Positions 1 through 7,532 of a stretch of 26,256 nucleotides of DNA are shown here, in pieces (position 1 is the first letter of the stretch; every line of letters starts with the position of its first letter). The stretch comes from Andeanibacterium sp035497315. Lineage in GTDB: Bacteria; Pseudomonadota; Alphaproteobacteria; Sphingomonadales; Sphingomonadaceae. The DNA is taken from positions 1-26,256 of the forward strand of contig DATJDU010000047.1 of the NCBI GenBank assembly GCA_035497315.1, written 5' to 3'. The notes beneath the pieces are model-generated. The model had not been told where the DNA came from. It worked only from the letters and a program-made list of their open reading frames with translations, and did not search any database. The position numbers were made by a program, and so were the translations under genes.

Positions 1-347
1 CGATCGAGGCACCCCCATCTCAAATCCTGTAGTGAGGCCCCCGGTTTTTCCGGGGCGCCGCTTGAGTTGTATTGAGCCATCAAGCGGCGATACAATCTTG
101 AGGAGTCGCGCAGAACTTGTTGACGCGATCACGCCAGCACCCCTCACGAAGGGGCAGTTTCCCATATCGGGATGGTTAATGGCCTGCGGTGCCTATTGCG
201 CGGGAACGCATATGATTCGCACCCGGAACAGAAATTTTGCACGACCGGCCAAGATGCTTTTCGCACATCAGGATAGACACAATATTGCGGCAGGCACGTT
301 ACAGCTGTGTCGATTCCGCGAGACTGGTCGAACAAGGAGACTATCCG
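1..347. other. Non-coding leader region upstream of the first dioxygenase gene
   Basis: I find no convincing gene here. Open frames exist but lack ribosome-binding sites and recognisable protein character. A short GC hairpin (CCCCGG, five T, CCGGGG at 39-55) could be the end of an upstream transcription unit, but no T-tract follows it on the plus strand. The dioxygenase frame is open upstream to 237. The AAGGAG at 334-339 shows that translation starts at 348, so this stretch probably carries the promoter and 5' leader. Confidence 0.5.
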
Positions 348-1427
348 ATGTCCGTGATTACCGAGCTGGAACCCATACGCACCGAGGCCGCCTGGCGCGG
401 TGACGAGCTTTCCGCCCGGCAGGACTGGGTTTACCTGCTGTCCGACGAGCAGGTCGCGGAACTGGAGACGCTGGGCAAGCGCTTCGTCGAAGAAGATCCG
501 GACCTGCGCTTCGTGCAGAAGGAAGACTATCCGCTGGTCGCCTGCGCAGACGCGGTGAGGGAATGGGGCAAGGACGTGGACTATGGCCGCGGCTTCGTGC
601 TGGTGCGCGGCCTTCGCACCTACCTCTATTCCGACGCGCTATCCTCCGCGATCTACTACATCCTCGGCCTCTATATGGGCGATCCGATCCGCCAGAACGA
701 AATGGGCGATTTGATCGACCACGTCTATGCGACCTCCGACAAGACGATGGACGATCCCACCGCCAAGTCCTCCAAGGTGCGCGATCAGCTCGTCTATCAC
801 TCCGACAGTTCGGACGTTGTGGCACTGATGTGCCTGCGCCCGGCCATGGCCGGCGGCGCTTCCTGCCTCGTTTCGGGCGCACAGATCTATAACGAGATCC
901 TCAAGCGCCGGCCCGATCTGGCCCCGCTGCTGCTCGAACCCTTCCACTGGGACTGGCGCCGCCAGGACGCGGAAGCTCCGGCCGATACCTACACTTCGCC
1001 GGTGATCAGCATGAAGGACGGCGTGTTCAGCATGTATGCTGGATCGCTCTACATCGTCACCGCCCAGGCCTATCCGGGCGTGCCGCAGCTGACGCCGGAA
1101 CAGATCGAGGTGCTCGAGCTGTTCGACAAGATCACCTATGAAGAAGGCATGGCCATCGAAATGGATTTCCGCCCCGGCGATATCCAGTGGCTTTCCAACT
1201 ATGCGGCGCTGCATGCCCGTACGACCTTCTACGATTTCCCCGAACCGCAACGCCGCCGGCATCTACTGCGCCTGTGGCTGCACCGCGAAACCGACCGCCC
1301 GGTGGTGGAAGGCTTCGGCAAGAATGGCGTGGTCCAGATCCGCTCCGCCCCGCGTGACGGCAAGACGGAACATCCCGATGCCCATTTCAGCATCCGCGAA
1401 GTTTCGGTGCCGCGCCTGATCACCTGA
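348..1427 (+). CDS. TauD/TfdA-family Fe(II)/2-oxoglutarate-dependent dioxygenase
   Basis: This 359-residue protein belongs to the TauD/TfdA fold of non-haem iron dioxygenases, which couple 2-oxoglutarate decarboxylation to hydroxylation or oxidative cleavage of a substrate. The iron-binding HxD is visible as H151-S-D153 in the segment LVYHSDSSD. The distal histidine is H289 in NYAALHART, followed by the arginine-rich segment R302-R308 expected to bind the 2-oxoglutarate carboxylate. I chose the ATG at 348 because AAGGAG lies 8 bases upstream; the frame is open to 237 but has no such site. The protein is longer than classical TauD (about 280 residues), which fits a TfdA-like subgroup. It stands alone, is followed by a strong terminator, and converges on the nitroreductase operon. 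The substrate cannot be told from sequence. Confidence 0.9.
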   Translation: MSVITELEPIRTEAAWRGDELSARQDWVYLLSDEQVAELETLGKRFVEEDPDLRFVQKEDYPLVACADAVREWGKDVDYGRGFVLVRGLRTYLYSDALSSAIYYILGLYMGDPIRQNEMGDLIDHVYATSDKTMDDPTAKSSKVRDQLVYHSDSSDVVALMCLRPAMAGGASCLVSGAQIYNEILKRRPDLAPLLLEPFHWDWRRQDAEAPADTYTSPVISMKDGVFSMYAGSLYIVTAQAYPGVPQLTPEQIEVLELFDKITYEEGMAIEMDFRPGDIQWLSNYAALHARTTFYDFPEPQRRRHLLRLWLHRETDRPVVEGFGKNGVVQIRSAPRDGKTEHPDAHFSIREVSVPRLIT

Positions 1428-1448
1428 TCGGCCCCTCGGCCCCAAATG

Positions 1449-1486
1449 AAAAGGCCCGGAAAGCGAGATCGCTTCCCGGGCCTTTT
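1449..1486. terminator. Strong bidirectional intrinsic terminator between convergent genes
   Basis: The arm AAAAGGCCCGG (1449-1459) pairs perfectly with CCGGGCCTTTT (1476-1486). Inside it AAGCGA (1461-1466) pairs with TCGCTT (1469-1474). The stem begins with A's and ends with T's, so it works in both directions. It separates the dioxygenase gene from the nitroreductase gene on the opposite strand. Confidence 0.9.
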
Positions 1487-1503
1487 CCTTGATATTGAGC
1501 TTG

Positions 1504-2103
1504 TTAGACCGGAAAACTTCCAGGAAATGCCAGCTCTGAAATCGCCATGCGACCCGAGGGCACTTCACGGTCGCGCAGATAGTCCGGCAGCAATTCGGCG
1601 GGATCGCCGGTCCGCCCCACGGCCAGCGCCATCTCGATGCGGAAATCCTCGGGAATGCACAGTTCCTTATAGGCTTTTTCAAAGTCGAGCCCGGTGATCC
1701 CGTGGGTATGCAGCCCGTCATGAATCGCCTGCAGCGCCAGCTGGCCCCAGGCCGCGCCGGCATCGAAGGCATGACTGTAAAGCTCTTCCTTGGGCGCGCC
1801 GCTCTCGTCGCGCATGTAGCGGTCCGACAGGATGAAGATCACCGCGCCGGAATTGGCCGCCCAACTGCGGTTAAAGGGCACCAGGATGTCCAGAAACCGT
1901 TCCCAGTCCGGCCCATCGCGCAGGGCGTAGAGGAAGCGCCAGGGCTGGACGTTGAAGGCCGACGGCGCCCAGCGGGCGGCTTCGAACAGGCGGAAAAGCG
2001 CGGTTTCATCGAGCGGAGTGCCGTCGAAGGCGCGGGGGGACCAGCGGCGGGTGAAGACCTCGTCGATGGGGTGTTCGGTTGCACGGATGGTTTGGGAGGT
2101 CAT
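1504..2103 (-). CDS. Nitroreductase-family flavoprotein
   Basis: This 199-residue protein shows the nitroreductase fold signature. RRWSPRAF near residues 19-26 and the helix ARWAPSAFNVQPWRF near 43-57 are the usual FMN-phosphate-binding region. Members are FMN-dependent NAD(P)H oxidoreductases acting on nitro groups, quinones, enones or, in RutE, malonic semialdehyde. The start ATG overlaps the stop of the isochorismatase gene by four bases (ATGA, 2100-2103), so translation is probably coupled. It is the last gene of a three-gene minus-strand operon and ends just before the shared terminator. The closest subfamily is unclear. A role in reducing an intermediate of the local pathway is inference from context. 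Confidence 0.9.
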   Translation of the reverse strand: MTSQTIRATEHPIDEVFTRRWSPRAFDGTPLDETALFRLFEAARWAPSAFNVQPWRFLYALRDGPDWERFLDILVPFNRSWAANSGAVIFILSDRYMRDESGAPKEELYSHAFDAGAAWGQLALQAIHDGLHTHGITGLDFEKAYKELCIPEDFRIEMALAVGRTGDPAELLPDYLRDREVPSGRMAISELAFPGSFPV

Positions 2104-2792
2104 GAAATGTCCCGATTATCCTGTTGTTCCAGCATAGAAATAATGGCGGCAGTATCCCGCACGTCGGCGAAGTGGAGGCGAAGGTTCAGTAGCGCCGCAT
2201 TCTGTTCCTCGTCGCATTTGGCGGCAGTGGCGTCTGAGAGGAAAAACACTTTGAATCCACGCATATAGCCATCGCGCGCAGTGCTTTCGCAGCACACATT
2301 GGTAAGCGTTCCGGCCACCACCAGCATGGCGATTCCATGCGCCTCAAGCGTGTGCTCAAGAGCACCTAGCGGGCATTCAAACGCACTGTAGCGGTACTTG
2401 TCGAGCACCAGATCGGTACCCGACCGCTCCATCCGCGGATCGAGATCGTGCGAGGCCGCCCCCGGCGTGAGCGCCTCCATCGCAACCCGCACCCGCTCGT
2501 CGGCGGGATCGTATTGCCAGGGCGCCATGGCGAGCGGAGCCTCCCCGCTCACGCTCTGGCGCGTCCAGATCACCGTGCCGCCGGCCCCGCGCATCGCGGC
2601 GGCCAGGCGGTTCACATTGGGGATGATCGCTTCCGCATAGGGATTTCCGAAGATCTCCCCCTGCGCAACGAAAGCTCCCTGCATGTCCACGATGACCAGC
2701 GCCGTGCGCGCCGGGTCGATCTCCCCGAAGGAGTTGAGCCACTTGCCGCGCTCAACGGCCCATTCGGGGAGAACAACGTCATGCATCCGCAT
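2100..2792 (-). CDS. Isochorismatase-family cysteine hydrolase
   Basis: This 230-residue protein has the full catalytic triad of the cysteine hydrolase (isochorismatase) superfamily: D36 in VIVDMQGAF, K132 in LDKYRYSAF and C167 in GTLTNVCCEST. Family members split amide or ureido C-N bonds (nicotinamidase, N-carbamoylsarcosine amidase, RutB, maleamate amidase) or isochorismate. Intact K and C favour amide hydrolysis. The residue after the nucleophile is a second cysteine instead of the common valine. The start overlaps the end of the dehydrogenase gene by 14 bases; a second ATG two codons later (2786) is also possible. The stop overlaps the nitroreductase start. This tight packing implies a shared transcript and linked function. 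Confidence 0.92.
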   Translation of the reverse strand: MRMHDVVLPEWAVERGKWLNSFGEIDPARTALVIVDMQGAFVAQGEIFGNPYAEAIIPNVNRLAAAMRGAGGTVIWTRQSVSGEAPLAMAPWQYDPADERVRVAMEALTPGAASHDLDPRMERSGTDLVLDKYRYSAFECPLGALEHTLEAHGIAMLVVAGTLTNVCCESTARDGYMRGFKVFFLSDATAAKCDEEQNAALLNLRLHFADVRDTAAIISMLEQQDNRDIS

Positions 2793-3621
2793 ATTCCGGA
2801 AAAGCGATGGAGAGCGAATATTTCTCCCACTTCACCATCTCAGCGCGCAGCGCGTCGGTCTGCCCTTCGGCATAGTGGAGCGCATCCTTGCCCAGCAGCA
2901 GTTGCAGCGGCGGCTCAGCCTCGTCCAGCGCGGCGATGATGGCGGCGGCGGCCAGCGCCGGATCGCCCTTTTCCTTGCCCTGCCCTTCGGTGAGCGAGCG
3001 CCTGGCGAAATGGGCCGTATCCTCATAGGCCGGGATATCCTTGGCCGCGATATGCAGCGATCCGCCCGCAAAGGCAGTGCGCATCCCGCCCGGCGCGACA
3101 TTGGTCACACGGATGCCCATCGGCCCCACTTCCTGCGCCAGGGTCTGCCCGATACATTCCAGCGCATATTTGCTGGCGCCGTAGATCGCCGTCCCGGCCC
3201 AGGGCGCAAGCCCGCTGACCGAAGTGATATTGACCACGTGGCCCGCCCCGCGTTCCCGCATATAGGGCAACACGGCCTGGATCATGGCCACCGCGCCGAA
3301 CACGTTCACATCGAACAGCGCCCGCATTTCCGCCTGCGAGACTTCCTCGATCGCGCCGACCATGCCGAAGCCGGCATTGTTCACCAGCCGGTCGATCCCG
3401 CCCAGCTTCTCTTCCGCCAGTGCCACGATCCGCGCCGGGGCCTCAAGGTCGGAGAAGTCCAGCACCGCCGCGAAGGCCCGGCCGGGGGCCAACGCCTCGA
3501 AAGCATCGCAGCTTTCCTGGCTACGCGAGGTGCCCAGCACCTTGTCGCCCCGCGCCAGCGCGGCCTGCGCCAGTTCGCGGCCCAGTCCGCCGCCAATTCC
3601 CGTGATCAGCCAGTTCGTCAT
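2779..3621 (-). CDS. Short-chain dehydrogenase/reductase (classical SDR)
   Basis: This 280-residue NAD(P)-dependent oxidoreductase shows the whole classical SDR set. The nucleotide-binding TGxxxGxG is at residues 7-14 (TGIGGGLG) and NNAG is at 81-84. The catalytic N106, S134, Y147 and K151 lie in DVNVFG, ITSVSG and YGASK. The length is slightly above the usual 250, with an extra C-terminal tail ending near the coding start of the next gene. It is the first gene of the minus-strand operon with the hydrolase and nitroreductase. Its promoter must lie in 3622-3820, shared with the divergent ribokinase. The substrate is probably an alcohol or ketone intermediate of the local pathway; that is inference. 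Confidence 0.93.
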   Translation of the reverse strand: MTNWLITGIGGGLGRELAQAALARGDKVLGTSRSQESCDAFEALAPGRAFAAVLDFSDLEAPARIVALAEEKLGGIDRLVNNAGFGMVGAIEEVSQAEMRALFDVNVFGAVAMIQAVLPYMRERGAGHVVNITSVSGLAPWAGTAIYGASKYALECIGQTLAQEVGPMGIRVTNVAPGGMRTAFAGGSLHIAAKDIPAYEDTAHFARRSLTEGQGKEKGDPALAAAAIIAALDEAEPPLQLLLGKDALHYAEGQTDALRAEMVKWEKYSLSIAFPEYADA

Positions 3622-3761
3622 GTCGGTTCGCCTTTTTCAATTCGCTTGTTTCGCTTCTCCTGTGCTGTCTAAGCCCGCCTGCGCGGAGCGCTTTGCAAGG
3701 CAAACCGCAATTGTTGTCCGCTGGCGCACAGCATGGGCTACCGGTTGCGATCCGCGGCTGA

Positions 3762-3788
3762 CCCGTGTTCATAAAACCCCGTGTTCAT
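3762..3788. repeat. 11-bp direct repeat, 16-bp period, in a divergent promoter region
   Basis: CCCGTGTTCAT occurs at 3762-3772 and again at 3778-3788, in the 199-bp gap between the divergent dehydrogenase and ribokinase genes. The second copy ends 32 bases before the ribokinase ATG. Tandem half-sites are what AraC-family proteins usually bind, but a 16-bp period is shorter than the classical 21. This is a candidate site only. Confidence 0.35.
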
Positions 3789-3820
3789 CAGGGCACAAGG
3801 CGATCAAAAGGAGGCCCGCA

Positions 3821-4741
3821 ATGGCGGTTCAGGTGGCAGGCTCGATCAATGTGGACCTGATCCAGTCAGTGAAGGAGCTTCCGCGCCCGGGCGAAACGGT
3901 GTTGTCCTTCCGCTCCGTCCGCCTGCCCGGCGGCAAGGGCGCCAATCAGGCAGTCGCCGCCGCGCGCATGGGCGCGGCAACACAGATGATCGGCGCCGTG
4001 GGCGACGATGAAGGCGGGCTGTGGATGCGCGGCCTGCTTGAAGAACATGGCGTGGATCCCGATGGGATCGCCATTCTCGAAGGCCAGGCCACTGGCCTCG
4101 CCCTGATCGCGGTCGATTGCGGCGGGGAGAACCAGATCATCGTCAGCAGCGGCGCGAATGAGGCGGTGGAACCGCTCCACACCAGCGCCATTGCCCCCGA
4201 TGCGAAGGTGCTGCTGGCCCAGCTGGAAATCCCTACCGAAACCGTCCGCGCCTTCTTCACGGCGCCCGGCGCGGAGAGCCGCATCCGCATCCTCAATGCC
4301 GCCCCGGCCATACCGGAGGCGAAGGAGCTTTTCGGCCACACCGACATTCTGATCGTGAACCAGCACGAACTGGCCCATTATCTCGCCCTGGGCGAGGCCC
4401 CCGAGACCGCCGAACAGGCCCTCGTCGCCCGCAAGCTGATCACCCGCCCGGATCAGGTGGTGATCGTAACTCTCGGCGCGCTGGGCGCCCTGGCGGTGTG
4501 GCAGGACCGGCATTTCCACGCCCCCGCCCTGCCCGTGACGCCAGTGGACACGATCGGCGCGGGCGATTGCTTCTGCGGCGCACTGGCCGCGTTGCTGGAT
4601 GCGGGGGAACCGCTCGAAGCCGCCCTTCCGCTGGCCAATGCGGCGGCGGCGCTCTGCACCCAGAAGGAAGGCGCGATACCGGCCATGCCTTCGCGCACAG
4701 AGGCGGAAGCGGCACTGCAGGCCGCTACCCTCTCCCGTTGA
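3821..4741 (+). CDS. rbsK: Ribokinase (PfkB-family sugar kinase)
   Basis: This 306-residue protein matches ribokinase in length and motifs. The N-terminal substrate signature GGKGANQ is at residues 37-43, the ribokinase-type LIVNQHE at 177-183, and the C-terminal PfkB signature DTIGAGD at 243-249, with catalytic base D249. It would phosphorylate D-ribose, or a related sugar or nucleoside, with ATP in the cytosol. The start is fixed by AAAGGAGG six bases upstream. The last codons (TLSR, stop) are encoded by a dispersed palindromic repeat that begins at 4728, so the native C-terminus may have been replaced. A nearby ribose-releasing enzyme or ribose transporter is not seen. A PfkB kinase for another substrate remains possible. 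Confidence 0.88.
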   Translation: MAVQVAGSINVDLIQSVKELPRPGETVLSFRSVRLPGGKGANQAVAAARMGAATQMIGAVGDDEGGLWMRGLLEEHGVDPDGIAILEGQATGLALIAVDCGGENQIIVSSGANEAVEPLHTSAIAPDAKVLLAQLEIPTETVRAFFTAPGAESRIRILNAAPAIPEAKELFGHTDILIVNQHELAHYLALGEAPETAEQALVARKLITRPDQVVIVTLGALGALAVWQDRHFHAPALPVTPVDTIGAGDCFCGALAALLDAGEPLEAALPLANAAAALCTQKEGAIPAMPSRTEAEAALQAATLSR

Positions 4742-4795
4742 CGGGAGAGGGATACGCAGGCTTGGCCCGCAGGGCCCAGCCGAAGTTGGGTGAGG
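4728..4795 (+). repeat. Dispersed palindromic repeat, copy A
   Basis: The element opens with a perfect hairpin (CCCTCTCCCGT, TG, ACGGGAGAGGG, 4728-4751). It continues through a GC-rich tract to GAAGTTGGGTGAGGG. A close copy lies in reverse orientation at 24209-24284 and a more diverged one at 4816-4889. The ribokinase stop TGA (4739-4741) sits at the tip of the hairpin. Confidence 0.85.
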
Positions 4796-4815
4796 GTTGG
4801 CTCTCCTCTCGAAGG

Positions 4816-4889
4816 CAAAACACCCTCATCCAAGCTCCGCTATCGTTGGCCTGTGGCCAGCTGCGCTTCCTCCCGCCAGCGGGAGAAGG
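4816..4889 (-). repeat. Dispersed palindromic repeat, copy B (inverted, diverged)
   Basis: From AAAACACCCTCATCC at its left end to the palindrome CTTCCTCCCGCCAGCGGGAG at 4866-4885, this is the same element as copy A in opposite orientation, with more changes in the middle. Copies A and B therefore face each other tail to tail across about 20 bases, giving a paired arrangement downstream of the ribokinase gene. The next gene begins only at 4988. Confidence 0.75.
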
Positions 4890-4987
4890 ACGAACATCCG
4901 CGACGGGTCGAAGCCGGACTGTCTGGATTCGACGCTCGAAATTTGAAACGATGCGACCGGAATGTTGTGGGGAGCGGACCCCACGCC

Positions 4988-5434
4988 TTACAAGATACAA
5001 GCGAATGATATCATGCCGCCGATTAGAAAGGTGAGGGAGAGAACGCCTGCTCCATACATCGGCCACTTGAGCCAAGTGATGCCTTCCAAAGCCTTCATTT
5101 TATCTTCGAGTTGTTGAATGGATGCCTCGCCAGCTTCGAGCAAGGCGAGTGTCATCCGAATGTCTGTCGTTGGCATAATTGCCTTCGCAGCATAGGCTGC
5201 GTTAGCGAAGCCCATCAATATGCTGCAGATCACTCCTGCAGCGAAAAGACCGAGCGACACGGTCGATATCGATGTCTCCCGGCTGACGAGCGCCACGATT
5301 GCACCGCCATTCGCAGCGAACAACGTTCCCAAGAGCCAATTGAAGCTCGTATTTACCTGATCGTAAAGACGAGCTTCGCTAGTCTCCATCACTGCGTTAA
5401 CGTGTTTAAGTACGTCCTTCTGTGAATCCTCCAC
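4988..5434 (-). CDS. Small multi-pass membrane protein of unknown function
   Basis: I do not recognise this 148-residue protein. After a polar amphipathic N-terminus it has hydrophobic stretches WLLGTLFAANGGAIVALVS (one pass), VSLGLFAAGVICSILMGFA (one pass) and WPMYGAGVLSLTFLIGGMISF (one pass). A soluble helical segment rich in E, Q and K, possibly coiled-coil, lies between the last two. I chose a GTG start at 5434 because AAGGAGGG lies five bases upstream; a longer frame to 5566 exists but begins with protein-like-poor sequence. Base composition is lower in GC (about 52% in a 60-base line versus about 72% in a ribokinase line), suggesting separate origin. Its neighbours give no functional clue. 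Confidence 0.7.
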   Translation of the reverse strand: MEDSQKDVLKHVNAVMETSEARLYDQVNTSFNWLLGTLFAANGGAIVALVSRETSISTVSLGLFAAGVICSILMGFANAAYAAKAIMPTTDIRMTLALLEAGEASIQQLEDKMKALEGITWLKWPMYGAGVLSLTFLIGGMISFACIL

Positions 5435-5678
5435 CGTTGCCCTCCTTGCGGTCGTCCAAGCGTCAAGAGAACTCAACGCGGTGTTGCTAGAATAGCGTAC
5501 GAGTAACGGGAGCGCCAATATGGCTTCCGAATGTCCGCAATGTTGTCGTGTCCGGAATGGCAGCATTCGGTGCGTTAGGGGTGGGAAGCAGACAGTCAGT
5601 TCTGATGGTTCCGCTTAGGCGATGGCGACCTGGCGATATGGCCTGTCGCCTTCCAACTACACGGTACTCGCCGCGAAT

Positions 5679-6248
5679 CTAAACAGGCTTGGCTATATCC
5701 CCGTGAGGCCCCGCGTCCCCGCCCCGCCATTCCTTCTTCAAGATCGCAAACTGGAGTGTGTCGACATAGATCGGCTCTCCTGAATCATCCACTTCAAAGG
5801 AAATGAACTCCCGAAAGAGGCCTTCCTGCCTCATGCCCAGGCGCACGCAGAGGCGTTGCGAGGCAAGGTTGTCAGTCTCGACGTAAGCATAGATGCGACG
5901 GATACCGCGCGCCTCGAACAAATAGCCGATCGCTGCTCGCGCTGCCTCAAAGGCATAGCCCTGGCCCGAGAAATCGGTGTTCATCTGCCAGGCGATCGAG
6001 AATGTATCTGGCGGCTCAAGGTGGCCGAATACCTCACCGATAACGCGGCCGCTCTCGCGATGCTCGATAGCAAAAAAATCCTCGGAGCCCGCCCGCTCGA
6101 TTGCTTCCGCGCGAGCCGCCGCGAGATCCTTCAGCTTCATCGAAAGGAAGCAACTCGCTCCGGGCTCACGCAGATAGGCGAAGAGATCCTCCGCGTCGCC
6201 TTCGCGGAAAGCTCGTAGCACAAGCCGGTCGGTATCGAGCGTGATCAT
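5679..6248 (-). CDS. GNAT-family N-acetyltransferase (RimJ/RimL-like)
   Basis: This 189-residue protein reads MITLDTDRLVLRAF at its start, the usual opening of RimJ/RimL-type acetyltransferases. It has the acetyl-CoA pyrophosphate-binding region around SGQGYAFEAARA and the conserved C-terminal helix VETDNLASQRLCVRLGM. Such enzymes transfer acetyl from acetyl-CoA to protein N-termini or small amines. The frame is open upstream to 6362, but the conserved domain begins at the ATG at 6248, preceded by GGAG about ten bases away. The gene lies in the lower-GC patch with the small membrane protein and is not obviously linked to the catabolic operons. The substrate is unknown. Confidence 0.88.
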   Translation of the reverse strand: MITLDTDRLVLRAFREGDAEDLFAYLREPGASCFLSMKLKDLAAARAEAIERAGSEDFFAIEHRESGRVIGEVFGHLEPPDTFSIAWQMNTDFSGQGYAFEAARAAIGYLFEARGIRRIYAYVETDNLASQRLCVRLGMRQEGLFREFISFEVDDSGEPIYVDTLQFAILKKEWRGGDAGPHGDIAKPV

Positions 6249-6407
6249 GCGGGTCTCCGATTGTCCGCCCAGCCTTAATGCGGCAGCAGGTAGGCTCCAA
6301 GAGAGACAGGACCGAACCCGCCAAATTAAACTACGCCCCCGATCAAGATCGCCCGTGCACAAGGAATAAGCTCACCTTCGCCACCAGTAATACGGAATCG
6401 AAGAGAT

Positions 6408-7532
6408 ATGAGCGAGCTTGAGCACACGCCCTTCGGGTTGCCTTCCGATACTGGTGGCAAGGATCTGGGTGTTTTCCTGCCCATCGCCAATGGCGGCTGG
6501 ATCATGTCCAGAAACAAGCCGGAGATCGACGGATCTTACGACTACTGCCGCAAATCCGCCGTTCTGGCCGAGGATCACGGGCTCGATTTCGCCATGGCGA
6601 TGGCCAAGTTCCGCGGTTACGGCGGCGAGACGCGCCATTGGGACGAACAGCTCGATTCCTTTCTCACCGTCGCCGGCATTGCCGAGGCGACCAGCAAGGT
6701 GAAGGTCTGGGGCACGATCCACACCCTGCTGCAGAACCCAGCCGTTGCCGCCAAGATGGTCGCCACGCTGGACCAGATCAGCCATGGGCGATCCGGCCTG
6801 AATGTCGTGACCGGCTCCTATCGCGGCGAGTTCGACCAGATGGGCGCCTGGCCCGAAAATGTCGGCCACGATCAACGCTACGATCTGGCGCAGGAATGGA
6901 TCAGGGCGATCAAGGGCCTGTGGACGCAGGACAGCGTCACCCAGCATGGCGATTATTTCCAGCTGGAAGATTGCCAGAGCTGGCCCAAGCCCTCCACTCG
7001 CCCCTTCCTGGTCTGCGCGGGCACCTCCAAGCAGGGCATGGCCTTCACTTCGGCCGAGATGGACGCGATCTTTCTTTATGGCGGACAGCACGAGAAGCTG
7101 AAGCGCGAGAGCGAGGCCGCCAAGGCCGATGCCGCCGCCGTGGGCCGCTCGATCCGCACCTATTCCATGCTGACCGTGGTTTTCGGCGAAAGCGATGCCG
7201 AGGCGGATGAGAAGGTTCAGGCGATCCGCGAAGGCTTCGACGAGGGCGCGCTGGCGGGCATGATGCGCGCCTATGGCTTCCTCGACAGCGAAGTCGGCAA
7301 GGAAAACGATTTTACCCGCAAGGCCCGCTCCGGCTTCATGGCGCCGCATATTGCCGGATCGCCCGAGACGGTGCTGGCCTATCTCACCGATCTGTTCGAG
7401 ATTTCGGGTTCGGACGGGCTGATGCTGATCTTCGACGATTATATGAAGGGCATCCCGACCTTCGGCGAGAAGATCCTGCCGACCCTGCGCGAACGCTTCC
7501 CTGCCGGAGTGAAGGTTCCGGTTCATGGCTGA
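6408..7532 (+). CDS. RutA-like LLM-class flavin-dependent monooxygenase
   Basis: This 374-residue protein is a luciferase-like FMN-dependent monooxygenase. From memory it resembles E. coli RutA over its whole length: LGVFLPIANGGWIMS at residues 20-34, the FGG-like GYGGETRHWDEQL, the stretch LNVVTG, then FDQMGAWP, and CAGTSKQGMAF. RutA uses O2 and FMNH2 to open the uracil ring between N3 and C4. Here the exact substrate is uncertain, because related LLM enzymes act on sulfones and other amides. The stop overlaps the next gene by eight bases, and that gene is an isochorismatase-type hydrolase, the same order as rutA-rutB. RutC-F are absent from the window and no dedicated flavin reductase is seen nearby. 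GAAGAGAT precedes the ATG. Confidence 0.9.
   Translation: MSELEHTPFGLPSDTGGKDLGVFLPIANGGWIMSRNKPEIDGSYDYCRKSAVLAEDHGLDFAMAMAKFRGYGGETRHWDEQLDSFLTVAGIAEATSKVKVWGTIHTLLQNPAVAAKMVATLDQISHGRSGLNVVTGSYRGEFDQMGAWPENVGHDQRYDLAQEWIRAIKGLWTQDSVTQHGDYFQLEDCQSWPKPSTRPFLVCAGTSKQGMAFTSAEMDAIFLYGGQHEKLKRESEAAKADAAAVGRSIRTYSMLTVVFGESDAEADEKVQAIREGFDEGALAGMMRAYGFLDSEVGKENDFTRKARSGFMAPHIAGSPETVLAYLTDLFEISGSDGLMLIFDDYMKGIPTFGEKILPTLRERFPAGVKVPVHG

Noticed and set aside
13..35. Possible tRNA 3' end (CTCAAATCC stretch)
   Set aside because: The GGTTCRAATCC T-loop and CCA end are missing and no cloverleaf can be built from the available bases.
39..55. Hairpin near the left edge as a terminator
   Set aside because: The stem is only six pairs and the T-run is in the loop, not after the stem.
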